Part shown: positions 11,073-23,189 of the stretch, piece by piece
How the letters are laid out: each line of letters starts with the position of its first letter
How positions within the stretch are numbered: position 1 is the stretch's first letter
Source of the DNA: Cunninghamia lanceolata
Taxonomy: Eukaryota > Streptophyta > Pinopsida > Cupressales > Cupressaceae
DNA: 64,000 nucleotides
Reading direction: 5' to 3'
NCBI GenBank assembly: GCA_027924645.1
Contig: BSBN01000293.1
Coordinates: 10,006,501 to 10,070,500 of the forward strand
Notes under the pieces: model-generated
Told to the model about the DNA's origin: nothing
Database searches by the model: none
The model's input: the letters and a program-made list of their open reading frames with translations, nothing else
Made by a program: the position numbers and the translations under genes

Positions 11073-12568
11073 GATAGAGGATCTAGGTGGAGGAATGACT
11101 CAACAATAGATCATCAAAGTGTGACACAAAATATGAAGCATTTAGGGGGAAATACTACTGCACCTAAAACCTATCTTCTAGTTGTTCAATTCCAAAGTCA
11201 AAGAGCTATTCATAAACATGACATCAGATGGATTATTTTCTTGAGGAAAAACATTTTAGAGGTCTCAAGGCAACCAATTTGACCACTCCAAGCCAATGAT
11301 TAAGGTCTAGCATACAAACAAGGAGTACTTACTTCATGAACCACCTAGGCTCCTAATAGCCCTTTTTTTAAGTAACAGTGGCAATAAATTTTTATAGAGG
11401 TCCTCTTTTCACAAACCATGACTATTTCAAAATAGCCTTTGGGAAGACACATGAAATATGTTAAAATGACCTTAGGTTGCTTTGGAAGGATGCCTTAAAA
11501 ATTGACTGGTAATTTTGGCCAGAGTCCCAATTAGGCCTATTTTCCAAAGAGATTGCCCTTCAATGGCATCCTAGAATTGGTAAAACTATTTGAACATTCT
11601 AGTGACATGACAAAACAAGAGATTCCATAGTTTTTGTACTATTATAGTCAACTATACGGCCTCTAAGGGTATATGTTACTTTTAAAGGCTTAACACATGG
11701 ACTTGTTAAGCCAAAACTAACAAAATCTCCAACAAACTTGTTCTCCTTCCCTGAAACTGATCCAAACATTAAAAATGCTCATATACAAATCCATTCCACT
11801 GATCCTATGATAATAAGAATATTGGATCAAAACTCCATCACTTTGCCCAATACCCTAAGTTAGGGTTTTAATGACCAGTTTATGGAAGAACAGTGATATC
11901 TCTACTCAAGACTAGTTTCAAGACCCCAAACCAACTTTAAATTGAAGATAATGTTTTTTTTTCTACTAATCTAACATACCAATTATCAATAACAGTTTTG
12001 TACCTGGGTAGAGCACAATCTACAACAACAAAACTACATAGAAAATGCAAGAAAAATAGACTTCTTTGTATTTTCTCCTTGAAAAATCTTCCACATCATG
12101 CCTTGGTCGATGAGTGAGAGGCATTTTATACACTTTGACATCAAATTCAAGTAGTTTGGGATCAATTGGGAACATAAACTAACTCTACAACCTCCCAAAC
12201 TAACCATCTATCCCCATCACTAATACATATTAATGGATTTTGATTACAAGTTGAACATATTCATTGCAAAACTATTTCAAATTCTCCCACAATGGCTTAC
12301 AAATATGAATGATAAAAATTTCAATCCATCTTCACACTTATGGAAGATTTGACCATAGTTGACTACCTAGGTTCCTATGGGTTACATGCAAACAAGTGGC
12401 ACCAAGGCCTTACAAAATGATTGCACAAAACTTCAACATGCCTCAAGATGGTCATAAGACCTTATTACAACTCAACAAGATGGTCTTCAAGACCTTATTA
12501 CATCTCAAACCAAAACATAGCAAGGAAAGACTCAAGATAAGTCTCTTGGACCTATAGGTGCCCCTGCA
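11073..12568 (-). repeat. 3' LTR of chromovirus
   Basis: Direct repeat of 17169-18667. On the minus strand it begins TGCAGGGGCACC. Its distal end has lost the expected TACA terminus (GATA at 11073-11076 on the plus strand). Confidence 0.9.
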
Positions 12569-13795
12569 CCATGCTCTCGAGGAGAGAAGAATCTGAAGTC
12601 CCCTTTGAGATGAGGTCTTCAAGAGATACCTCATGTTGTTTGATATCATTCTTAGACATCCAAGTGGTATCTTCTATAGGTAGGTCTTGCCATTTGATGA
12701 GTTCCTCCTTACATGTCTTTCTTCTAGTCTTCTCATCTCCTTGGTGTCTAGGATACATTCAAGCTTCATGGGTTGGCTAGGTGGCAACTCCTTTACCCAG
12801 TCATCATCCTCATCTGTCATTACACCTGCATTAGAATGAACATTCATAGAGCCTTTGTAGGGATACAAATCAGATACATTGAAAATTGGAGAGATGGCTA
12901 CCCCAGGGGGTAACTCAATCTCATAAGCATTCTACCCAAATTTATGGACCACCCTGCAAGGTCCTATCTTTTTCATCATTAGTTTGGTATACTTTTCTTT
13001 AGGAAGCCTTTCCTTCTTCAGATGTGCCAACACCAAATCACCAACCTTTAATTGAAGGTCTCTCTTCGTCAAATCTACTCTTTCCTTGTACTTGTCTACA
13101 CTCTTATGAAGAGTATCTATTACTTGCTGATGTATGTCCCTGATTGCAATAGGAAAATCTTCCCCTTGAGCACTTCTCCTATCCATTCCTTGTAGATCTC
13201 TCAATTTATATTATCCTCTAAGATGCCTTCCATAAACCACCTCAAAAGGACTTTTGCCAATACTTCTATTCATGGACTCATTATATGCAAACTCTGCCTA
13301 GGGTAAAATCATATCCCAAGCCTGCCCATGCTCTTTTGTTAGACACCTCAAAAGGTTTCCCAATTATCTATTTACTACTTCAATTTGTCCATCCATTTGG
13401 GTATGGTATGCAGAGTTATATGACACCTTTGTACCTAGTTTCTTCCACGAGGTCCTCCAAAAATGACCTTTAAACTTAGAATACCTGTTAGAGACAATAT
13501 TCAAAGGCAAACCATGTATTCTCACTATCTCCTTAAAGAATAAACCTACTATATGAGATGCATCATTGGTGGTTTTACAAGGAAGAAAATGTGCCATCTT
13601 ACTAAACCCGTCAACAACTACAAAAACACTATCAAAACCCCTTTGTGTTCTAGGCAATCCCATTACAAAATCCATACTTACACTCTCCCAAGGCCTATTG
13701 GGAATAGGAAGGGGTTGATAAAGCCCTGTATTTGATGAAATTCCTTTGGCTCTTTGACATATAGTACAGCGCTCAACATATTTTATGACATCCAC
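12552..13795 (-). pseudogene. Chromovirus integrase core, C-terminal domain and chromodomain
   Basis: 13795-13364 encodes the end of the zinc-binding region (CTICQRAKG) and the integrase catalytic core, with DFVMGLP (first Asp) and GQIEVVNR (Glu). The second catalytic Asp block reads IVSNRYSKF where IVSDR-type is expected, so an essential Asp appears to be Asn. 13204-12932 is the C-terminal module (GDLVLAHLKKERLP and IGPCRVVHKFG). At 12868-12552 the chromodomain is split over two frames: ILDTKEMR in one, KWQDLPIEDTTWMSKNDI in the other. Known: chromovirus chromodomains direct integration to marked chromatin. Frameshifts and the lost Asp make this copy inactive. Confidence 0.9.
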
Positions 13796-13954
13796 CTAAA
13801 TTTTTGGCCAATAGTAGAACCTCCTAACCTAATCCAAAGTCTTGTCAAGTCCAAAATGACCTCCAAGACTCCCACTATGCTTCTCCTTTATAAGATTCTC
13901 TCTCATTGAGCATCTAGGTACACATAATTGACTCCCTTTAAAAATCAAACCATT

Positions 13955-15603
13955 CTAAGTTAAAAAATTAGAGTATTCGCTGTGAAATGTGTTCAAAAAC
14001 TGAGTGCAAACCTTGTAAATTTCTTTGAAATCAGCATCATCATTGTATAAGTCCTTAAGGGAAACTATTCCCATGCTTTGAAGTTGTACCTCCTGCACCA
14101 TAAGTGTCCTCCTACTAAGTTCATTAGCCACCTTATTGGCTTGGCCTTTCTTATGTTTTATGGTGAAGGTATATGCTTGTAGGAACTCAACCCACTTCAT
14201 GTGTCTATGATTGAGTTTATCTTGCCCATTCAAGAAACTTAGAGCATGATTGTCAATAAAAACAACAAATTCCTTGCGTAACAAGTAGTGCCTCCATTTC
14301 TTAAGTACTTGAACCATAGCATACAACTATAGATCATATGATGAATACTTTTTCTTTGCTTCATTGAGCCTTTCACTAAAAAATGCAACTGGTCTGCCCT
14401 CCTGACTTAAAACAATCCCTATTGCTTGGTTACTAGCATCACACTCAATGGTAAAAAAATTGTCAAAATTAGGGAGCACAAGTATAGGCTGTTGGGCTAC
14501 TATTTTCTTCAAATATTCAAACCCTTTATCAACTTCATTAGTCCAAGAAAACTTACCCTTATTACCTCCTTTGATGGTGTCAAGGATTGGTGCACATATG
14601 TGGCTGAATTTTTTTATGAACTTTCTATAGAAGCTTGTAAGCCCATGGAAACTCCTCACATCTCCCTTTGATTTTAGAGTTGGCCAACTAAGAATAGCAT
14701 CCACCTTTGAAGGATCCATGTTCAAACTTCACTTGGAAATGACAAAGCCAAGGTACACCAACTCTTCTTTCATGAAATCACACTTATCCAAGTTTATCAT
14801 CAATTTCTCTTCATGTAGCCTTTTTAGTACCATGTCAAGATGCCTCAAATGTTCTTGTTTGGACCTAGTAGAAAAAAGGATGTCATCTAGATAAACCACA
14901 ACAAACTTTCCAATGAAAGGTTTCAACACCTCATTCATTAGGTGTATGAATGTACTAGATGCATTGGACAACCCAAAGGGCATCACCAACCATTCATAGA
15001 GGCCCTCATTAGTCTTAAAATATGTCTTCCACTCATCTCCCTCTTTGATCCTTATCTGATGGTACCCACTTTTCAAATAAATCTTTGAGAAGTAGCATAC
15101 TCCTCCCAAACAGTCCATTAGATCTTCTATCCTAGGCATAGGGAATCTATACCTGATTGTTGTCCTATTGATGGCTCTAGAATCAGTGCAAAGCTTCCAT
15201 TTCCCATCCTTCTTGGGTGCTAGGATAGTAGGTATAGCACATGGCTCAATCTCTTTCTCACTAGGCATTTGTCTATCAACTCTAGCACTTCTTTTACATT
15301 CTCTTCATTTTGGACTAGTGTCATCTTGTAGGTAGCCTTATTAGGCAATATAGCCCATAGTATCAGGTTAATATGATGACTGATATCTCTGATAGGAGGT
15401 AGAGAATTAGGCAAATCATCCATTACAATGTCCTTATACTTCTCCAACAAGTTTTGGACTTCACTAGGGATAGGTTCTCTCTTGGTTGTGGACAAAATAG
15501 ACCTACACTTTGGCTTAATAATCAAGGAAAATCCTAGATCTTCTTCTTCTTTTAAGGTTTGCAAAAACTCTTTTTCCCCTACCACCATGACACTAGAACC
15601 CAC
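13955..15603 (-). pseudogene. Chromovirus reverse transcriptase and RNase H
   Basis: 15603-15220 is the linker and start of RT. 15268-14729 carries the RT core with [28 protein letters not shown] and the catalytic YLDD (14882-14893, minus). 14725-14327 is the RT connection (FSWTNEVDKGFEYLK) and the RNase H start (FTIECDASNQAIG). 14326-13955 continues RNase H (FIDNHALSFL, ANKVANELSRR) into the integrase linker. The YLDD site and the first RNase H Asp are intact. The protein is broken by frameshifts at about 15250 and by a stop near 14326. RT copies element RNA to DNA; RNase H removes the RNA strand. Confidence 0.93.
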
Positions 15604-15811
15604 TTATTTATCTAGGCCTTCCTATGGTAAAGGATTCAAGGTAAAAGACTCACCATTATTTGTGGTAGTATAGGTATTCTTTTGCCCACCATGTTGTGCA
15701 TTAAGATCATACTTCCATGGACGTCCTAGGAGTAGATGGAAAGCATCCATGGGGATCACATCACATAAGACTCTATCCCTACACCCCCCCAATTTGAAAA
15801 TCTACCCAAGA

Positions 15812-16054
15812 TTACTCATCTACAAGTACTTGTTGACCCTTATTGAACCAAGACACCTTATAAGGGGTAGAATGAGGGATTCTCTTCAATCCTAACTTCT
15901 CAACCATTTCTAATGATACCAAATTGTCTATAGATTGTAAATCAACTATAACTTTACATACCTTCCCACCAGATTTGCAAGAAGTTCTGAATAGTGACTT
16001 CCTTTGTGGTAGCTCCTTGGCACTTGGCATCTTTAAGATAGTTCTCCTCACCAT
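15812..16054 (-). pseudogene. Chromovirus aspartic protease
   Basis: This segment resembles the gypsy retropepsin and flanks: RTSCKSGGKVCKVIVD, NLVSLEMVEKLGLK, PYKVSWFNKG. The catalytic Asp-Ser-Gly triplet is replaced by Asp-Leu-Gln (IVDLQSIDN). Gly and Ser at this site are normally required, so the enzyme is predicted dead. It lies between the CCHC knuckle and RT, as expected for Ty3/gypsy Pol. The frame is broken on both sides. Confidence 0.8.
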
Positions 16055-16149
16055 TAGGCTTTCTCCATACTCTGGATCTATAGGTTTAGGTGGTGTATTG
16101 ACACTTTGACAATCTTCTTCTTATACCAACTAATTTCTTCTTTCTCCTC

Positions 16150-17118
16150 CATGAGAACTAGAGCCTTGCTTCTCTGGACATCTGAAGGCTGGGTGTCCTA
16201 CTTGGTTACAGTTATAGCATCTGCCTGTGAAGGTGTTAGAACCTCTTCCTAGGCCACCAAATTTTCCTCTCCCATTTGGCCTTCTTCCTCTAAAACTTCC
16301 TCTACTACTTGAGTCTCCACTTTTCTCATTGTGGCTAGACTCCCCTTGCTGCTTAAATGGGACTAATTTATGCCCCTAAAACTACTATCAAATACCTTAC
16401 ATGCCACTTGGAAGCACTCTTCTACTATCGTAGGTGTCACCATGCTCATCTCATCTTGAATTGTGAACCTTAGGCCATTCAAATACCTATCCACTCTCTC
16501 CTTCTCATTCTCTACATGGCCACACCTCATACTAAGCTTGTGAAACTCCTCATTATAGGTGGCTATGTCCATGCCCTTTTGCTTCAAGTTATGCAGCCTT
16601 CTACACACTTGCACCTCACAATTTGTAGGAAGAAATTTTGTATTCAACTTGCTTACCATTCTTTCCCATGAAGTCACCATGTTCTTACCCTCTTTCACTC
16701 TCTCTCCTTGGTAGTAATTCCACCAAGTCAAAGTAGCCCCATTCAATTTGGTCTTGGAAAACTTAACCTTTTTGTTATCTGCCATCTCCTTGTATTCAAA
16801 GTAGTTGTTCATGGCAGCCACCCACTCTAGTAATGCCTCGGTATTAATTTTTCCCCCATACATAGGTATATCTATCTTCACTTCACTAGCTTCTGCTTTC
16901 ATGGTTTTTAAGGCTCCAATGAACCTTCTCTCTTCAAGAGGCATCTCTTCTTCAAGATGGTCTTCCTCTCCATCCTCTTCCTCCTCTACTAAGGTACTCT
17001 CTTCCTCAGTGGCCCTTCTCCTTTTCTCTAAGGAATCTACCTTATCTCTCAAGGCCTTCAACTCCCTTGTAACTGCAAACCCACCTTGTGGAGGCATTGT
17101 CACACACCTCAATTTCAC
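16150..17118 (-). pseudogene. Chromovirus Gag with CCHC zinc knuckle
   Basis: 17118-16363 encodes about 250 residues: a start near MPPQGGFAVTRELKALRDKV, an acidic coiled segment (EEESTLVEEEEDGEED), then the retrotransposon Gag core (ALLEWVAAMNNYFEYKEM, ATLTWWNYYQGERV, EEFHKLSMRCG). After a frameshift near 16365 an Arg/Gly-rich stretch leads to CYNCNQVGHPAFRC at 16178-16219 (minus), a canonical C-x2-C-x4-H-x4-C nucleic-acid-binding knuckle. Gag would form the virus-like particle. The start falls just inside the primer-binding site, as expected. Confidence 0.92.
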
Positions 17119-17149
17119 AATTTCTCTTTACAACTTTCCTAATCAAACT

Positions 17150-17162
17150 TGCTCTAATACCA
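17150..17162 (-). other. Primer-binding site, tRNA-iMet type
   Basis: On the minus strand, TGGTATTAGAGCA lies a few bases after the end of the 5' LTR (TACA at 17172-17169). It differs by one base from the common plant primer site TGGTATCAGAGC. Confidence 0.85.
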
Positions 17163-17168
17163 CTACAA

Positions 17169-18667
17169 TGTAGAGGATCTAGGTGGAGGAATGACTCAAC
17201 AATAGATCATCAAAGTGAGACACAAAATATGAAGCATTTAGGGGGAAATACTGTTGCATCTAAAACAAGTCTTCTAGTTGTTCAATTCCAAAGTCAAAGA
17301 GCTATTCATGAACATGACATAAAATGGATTATTTTCTTGAGGAGAGAAATTTCAAAGGTCTTAGGGAAACCAATTTGACCACTCCAAGCCAATGATTAAG
17401 GTCTGGCATATAGAGAGGGAGTACTTACTTCATGAACCACCTAGGCTCCTAGTAGCCCTATTTTTAGGTAACAGTGGTAATAACTTTTTACAGAGATCTT
17501 CTTTTCACAAGCCATGAATATTTACAAATACCCTTTTGGAAGACACATGACATATGTCAAAATTACCTTGGGTTTGTTTGGAAGGATTGCCTTAAAAATT
17601 GACTAGTAATTCTAGCTAGAGTCTCAATTAGGCCTATTTTCCAAAGAGACTGCCCTTCAATGGCTTCCCAGAATTGGTAGAACTATTTGAACATACTAGT
17701 GACAAGACAAAACAAGATATTCCATAGGTTTTGTACTGTTACAGTCGACGGTACAGCCTCTAAAGGTCTATGTTACTTTTAAAGGCTTAACACGTGGACT
17801 TGTTAAGCCAAAACTAACAAAATCTCCAACAAACTTGTTCTCCTTCCCTGTAGCTGATCCAAACATTAAAAACACTCATTTACAAATCCATTCCACTAAT
17901 CCTATGGTAACAAGAATAGTGGAATTGTCAAAACTCCATCGCTTTGCCCAAAACCCTAGTTTGGGGTTTTAATGACCAATTTATGGAAGAACAGTGATAT
18001 CTCTGCTCAAGACTAGTTTCAAGACCCCAAACCAAATTTAAATTGATTTTAATACCTTTTTCTACTGATCTAACATACCAAGAATTAATAATAGTTCCGT
18101 ACCTGGGCAGAGCATGGTCTACAACAGCCAAACTACATAGAAAATGCAAGAAAAATAGAGTTCTCTATATTTTCTCCTTGAAAAATCTTCCACATCATGC
18201 CTTGATCAATGAGTGAGAGACATTTTATACACTTTGACATCAAATTCAAGTAGTTTTGGATCAATTGGGAGCAACAACTAACTCTGCAACCTCGCAAACT
18301 AACCATCTATCCCCATCACTAATACATGTTAATGGATTTTGATTACAAGTTGAACATATTCATTGCAAAACTACTTCAAACTCTCCCATAATGGCTTACA
18401 AATATGAATGATAAGAATTTCAATCCATCTTCACACTTATGGAAGATTTGACCATAGTTGACTACCTAGGTTCCTATGGGTTACATGCAAACAAGTGGCA
18501 CCAAGGCCTTACAAGATGATTGCACAAAACTTCAACATGCCTTAAGATGGTCATAAGACCTTATTACAACTCAACAAGATGGTCTTCAGCACCTTATTAC
18601 ATCTCAAACCCAAACATAGCAAGGAAAGACTCAAGATAAGTCTCTTGGACCTATAGGGGCCCCTACA
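17169..18667 (-). repeat. 5' LTR of chromovirus
   Basis: On the minus strand it starts TGTAGGGGCC at 18667 and ends CTCTACA at 17169. It is 1499 bp long and is the direct repeat of 11073-12568. Confidence 0.92.
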
Positions 18668-20980
18668 CTATTTAAGAAAAGGGAAATTCCTTTTAAATGA
18701 ATTTAATCTATGAACTTGGAAAAAAAACTACTCTAAGAAAGCAAGATATAAAAGAATCCTATCAAGGAAAAAGCATCATGATTACTAATCCCAAGAGCAA
18801 TTTTTATTATCTAATTACTATGAAATGAAAAGAAACCATAAAGGAACCTAGAGATGCGTGAGCCTCCATTACCCTCACAAATCCTTGTAATGGAAACCTT
18901 GAATCCTCTTGTATTAGTAGGGTGATCCTCTTTATGACAAGATGAAAATGGAAGCAAAAGGGTATGCCACCTTTTGATCCTATATTACTAAGGTCTTTGT
19001 GATGGAGTCATCTTTGTTTCTTCGATGCTAGTACATACATAGTGGCTAATCTTACAAATGTAAACTTCATCCTTGACCCTTATGTTGACATGGAGGGTTT
19101 GGGGTTAGGAGACAGACAGATTTAAGACTTTTACAAAGAGGTAAACACTTTATGGATAGACTTGGTGCAATTGAGTCACATCATTCCCATCAGGTCCTTC
19201 AACAGTTTGCAGAGGATTATCTAGAGGATCTACCCCAATCCCTATTTGTTACAGATCTATTCATGAAATGGGGATGTTGAGGAGAGGATGATTACTTGGA
19301 GACCTTTGACTCTTGGAGTCCCTATTACTAAACTAGTTCATGTTGCATAGCTGAGTTGGAGATACATGAGAGGACAGTAATCTCATGGATTAGTGGTCAT
19401 AGAGGAGATCAAAGATTCTAGAGATGAGGAGTATGATCCTTTGAGAGATAGTAGTGGTGAGGAATAAGTTGGGTGAGACTTTGAGACATTCTTAGATGAT
19501 ATAACAACTTCAAAGGCTAATCTCCCAACCCATGACCTGACTGATGTTGATGAGGCCATGAGGCGTTCTGGTCCTACTTGGTAGCCTGTGACCCTTGTAA
19601 GAAACTTCTCCTTCATTCTTACCTTTTATCACTTCTTCTTGTTGGTTTTAAGTTAACACTCTTTCTTTTCTTTCTTTGGTAGTGGCATAGATTGGAGGAC
19701 CTTATTCCATTAAACTTCTGTGGATTTGGTGGCTCCCCTCACTAGTTACTCACAGGATTGACTATCTATTAATCCTTACTTGTGCGCTAGGGCTGATCAA
19801 CACACTGATATCTTTGCTTCTACTTATCATGGTTTCTAGGAGAACCTTACTTTGAGAGCCAAGATTTACACTCTTGAGGTTGAGAATGTCATTCTTCAAG
19901 AGATGGCTCATTTGGTAATTGGACGACTTGATTCATGAGCTAGTACAACTAGTCCTTCTCATTATAAGTAGTTTTCCTCATTTTGATAGATCTCATGGTG
20001 ACTCTAGTGCTATGAAAAGGCATAGGAGTAGGAGTCATGATGGATCTATTGAACAAAGTTGTCATTAGAGACCTCTTTACTTCTTTCTTCCCCTACCCCC
20101 TTGCATGGGGAAACTTGTTTCTTATGAGAGGATTTTTCTTCTAGATCTTGTTTCTTCTTTTGTTGTATCAACTTTAAGCTTTAAAACTTTAATGTATTGA
20201 TGAAAAAATAATCTTATGATCATAACTATTGTATATGCATATCTCTTGTGTTCTTTGGAAATTTTAGAATTTTTGTTTATTTATATTTCTAACCCTAAGG
20301 ATGAATGCATGATGGTTATGATATGTTTTTGATCTTTTTATAATATATGTAAATGGAATGAATGATGTAGAGACACATAATGCAAATGTGCTTCTACCTC
20401 AATGAAATACCTTAAGTTATGACATTGGTTTTATTGCTTTGGATACTTTTTTATTTTGATATGAATGCATAATGGAATAAACAATGTGACTACTCTTTAG
20501 TGAGATTTTAATTTAGTGGATTGCAGATTATCCTAGTATAGGAGAACTATTTGACTTTATGAGATAGGATCTTAGAACTCAAGTGAGTACGAGGAAGATA
20601 TGGAGTGCTTTTAAATTATGATCTTTGCTAGAGGCTAAACACTGATCCTTATCTAGGTAAAATAATTTGACAAGCTTCCAGATTGGACAAGTAAAAAAAA
20701 TTATTGGTGTTCACTAGAATTAGATCATAGATGGAAAACAAAATAGACCTAGGGTAAAGGAAATAGGGGAAAAATAAGGGTCCCTAAATTGAAGATGGTC
20801 CTAAAGACTATTAAATTGTTGGCTTTGATCAGCTAGTGCGTGTTTGTACTTTGTACCTTTCTTTTTTATTTTCTTTGATAAAATGTCACCCTTGAAGCTT
20901 TGAGCTTAGATTTATCTCAACCCAAGGGTACATACATTCATCAATCTTCTCTATCACTCTTTTTTTGTAACTCTATACAT
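18668..20980 (+). other. Fossil repeat sequence with faint plus-strand coding character
   Basis: No intact frame. Short plus-strand runs near 19150-19260 (…QVLQQFAEDYLEDLPQS), 19385-19470 (VIEEIKDSRDEEYDPLRD), 19480-19580 (FETFLDDITTSKANLP) and 19840-19930 (LRAKIYTLEVENVILQE) read like an old protein with an acidic tail and a short coiled coil. I do not recognise the family. 20000-20980 is AT-rich with nothing identifiable. Confidence 0.4.
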
Positions 20981-22950
20981 TTTTTGGGATATATGTGTGG
21001 ACATTGGGGAAAAAAAGGGTCTCTGCTACCTTTTCTCACTCCCTACTAACATCATTTTTGCACTAATTTATCCCCCTTTCATCATGTAAATTAATTAAAT
21101 AATTTTATTTATTTAATTAATTTACCTATTATTTATCATCCCTCATACTTAATTAGTTAAATATTTTTATTTAATTATTTACCCTCTTTTCTATCCATCA
21201 CCCTAGAATTGATTAAATAAATTTTGTTTTATTTAATTAATTATTCCTCTCCACCATAAGCCTAAATTAATTAAATAAATTCCCTTTATTTAATTAATTT
21301 AACACGTAACCTTCATATTTCTATGTTATTTAAATAAATTCCATTTTATTTAAATAAGGTCATCCCACTAATTTTCCCACGACTAGATTAATTAAATAAA
21401 GCATATTTAATTAATCCCAATTCTCCCATTATCTCTCTCCCCCAAATAACTAAAAACACATTATTTAATTATTTTGAATGGCACTCAAGTCTCATCCCTC
21501 TCTCAAATAAATCTAAATTTAAAATTCACTCCCACAAATTGCCAAAAATCAAAAGTCAACTCTACTTTTGATCTCAGTCCTCCATCTTCAAAGGTGCCTT
21601 GGGAGATGATTTGAGCCATCCATACCACATCGCAATCTCATTGGACCTCTTCACTTCTCATCCCCATTTTTTGTCATCACCTCTCACTCTGAGCCCTCCA
21701 TCTCAACATGCAATCTCATCCATTGATCAATCGCCTCCAATTTTCTATAAACTAGACATTCTTTAGGCATTATTTATACTATGCTTATAGGATGTAGCCT
21801 TATATTGTCCAAAACATTCCCCATTATCAATTTCAACAACCTCCATTTGTGCAGCCATTTTCATACAACCATATCCATATGTATCTTTGATCATTTGTCC
21901 CCCTTAGACATTTGATTATGTTTGTTTGAGAAAGAGAAATCCACATTACATAAAATTACTGAGCAAATCCATTGGGGTCTTGAGTGTAGCTCCAATTAGC
22001 TCTATCTAGGTAAGAAGAACTTGTGTAGATATTTCAAGGTGAGTGCTTATGTTTTTCTTGTGCTTTCTATTAATTTTATGTGCATTTTCTATCCTCCATT
22101 CTAGCATGCCAATGACCAAGGAGAGGGTGAATTTTCCTCTCTTCACCAAATACCACATGAGCCTAATCAAGATCAAGAAATGCTAGAGTTTACACAAAAC
22201 CCTGAGTGCATGGATATGATGGACCTATTCCTAAGATCTAACCCAAATCACTATCTTGCAGTCTTACTCCAACATGGTTCCACCTTGTCTAGAAATGCAA
22301 ACATCTCACAATAAAACCCATTAACTTCAAACACAAACCCCACAAATGCCTCAAAAAAAAACCCTACCACAACCTTTGACATAAATAACCTCATGTAGGG
22401 GGATCAAACATTCCATCAAATTCTAATACCATCGGCATGTCATCAAGCACAAATACCCAAAACATATCATTGACCTCCCAACCCTTTGCCAACCCAAATT
22501 CATCCCTTCACATAAATATCCCCATGCACTGAAATCAATCTGGCACCATCAAAACCATATGACAACTTGACCCTAAAACTATAGATTAATAAACCAAATC
22601 ATGTCCCAACCCTTAGCCTCATCCACCCAAACCACCATCCCCCTAAACAACACCCAAACTTCCATAACCCTAAACAACAATCACACATCCATCCCCTAAA
22701 GAATATCTACACATCCATCCCCATTAATAACAGCCAAACATCTATCCTATTGAACACAACAACATCTTTTACCCCAGACCTCAACTCTCACAATACGTAA
22801 CTCAACAACTCACACACAAAAATGGTATGGATTCCTTCAACAACTCTTAAATCAAAACATACAACAAAACCCCATCAACACACAACAACAACAATCATCC
22901 CTCCTTGAACAAATTCTAAGCCAAAGCACTAAATACAATGTCTAATCTAA
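20981..22950 (+). mobile_element. LTR-like block with decayed Gag-like remains
   Basis: 21060-21440 holds repeated AT-rich near-palindromes (TTTATTTAATTAATTT and complements), similar to the AT core of the LTR at 1947-2491. It is followed by a TATA-like CTATAAACTAGAC near 21755 and a leader. From about 22100 a plus-strand stretch is rich in Pro, Asn, Gln and Thr and interrupted by stops; frames around QDQEMLEFTQNPECMD read like an old Gag N-terminus. No second LTR or pol is visible, so this is a truncated element. Confidence 0.4.
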
Positions 22951-23189
22951 TGCTTTTTAGATTTAATAATAAGTATGATAATAGTAAATTGAATGAGATT
23001 ATTTAAAAAAGTTAAAATAAATTATAGCCAAAGATAAAGAAACATATGGACATCAAGACAATAAGATGAGTCATTAGTTGGAAAAATGATAAATCGCTAA
23101 ATGAGGAAAAAGGTAGGATTGATAATAAATGTATATCTAAAATGAATCTTAATGGTGATTACTACTAAATTAAGATGTTTCTCTTTATC

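Larger units (their letters stand above)
11073..18667 (-). mobile_element. Ty3/gypsy chromovirus, ~7.6 kb, minus strand, decayed
   Basis: Two ~1.5 kb direct repeats (11073-12568 and 17169-18667) enclose gag, CCHC knuckle, protease, RT, RNase H, integrase and chromodomain remains in chromovirus order on the minus strand. A tRNA-iMet-type primer site follows the 5' LTR. The gene order plus C-terminal chromodomain (KWQDLPIEDTTWMS) places it among chromoviruses. The LTR pair still aligns over its full length but with visible substitutions. No convincing target-site duplication is seen. Confidence 0.93.
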
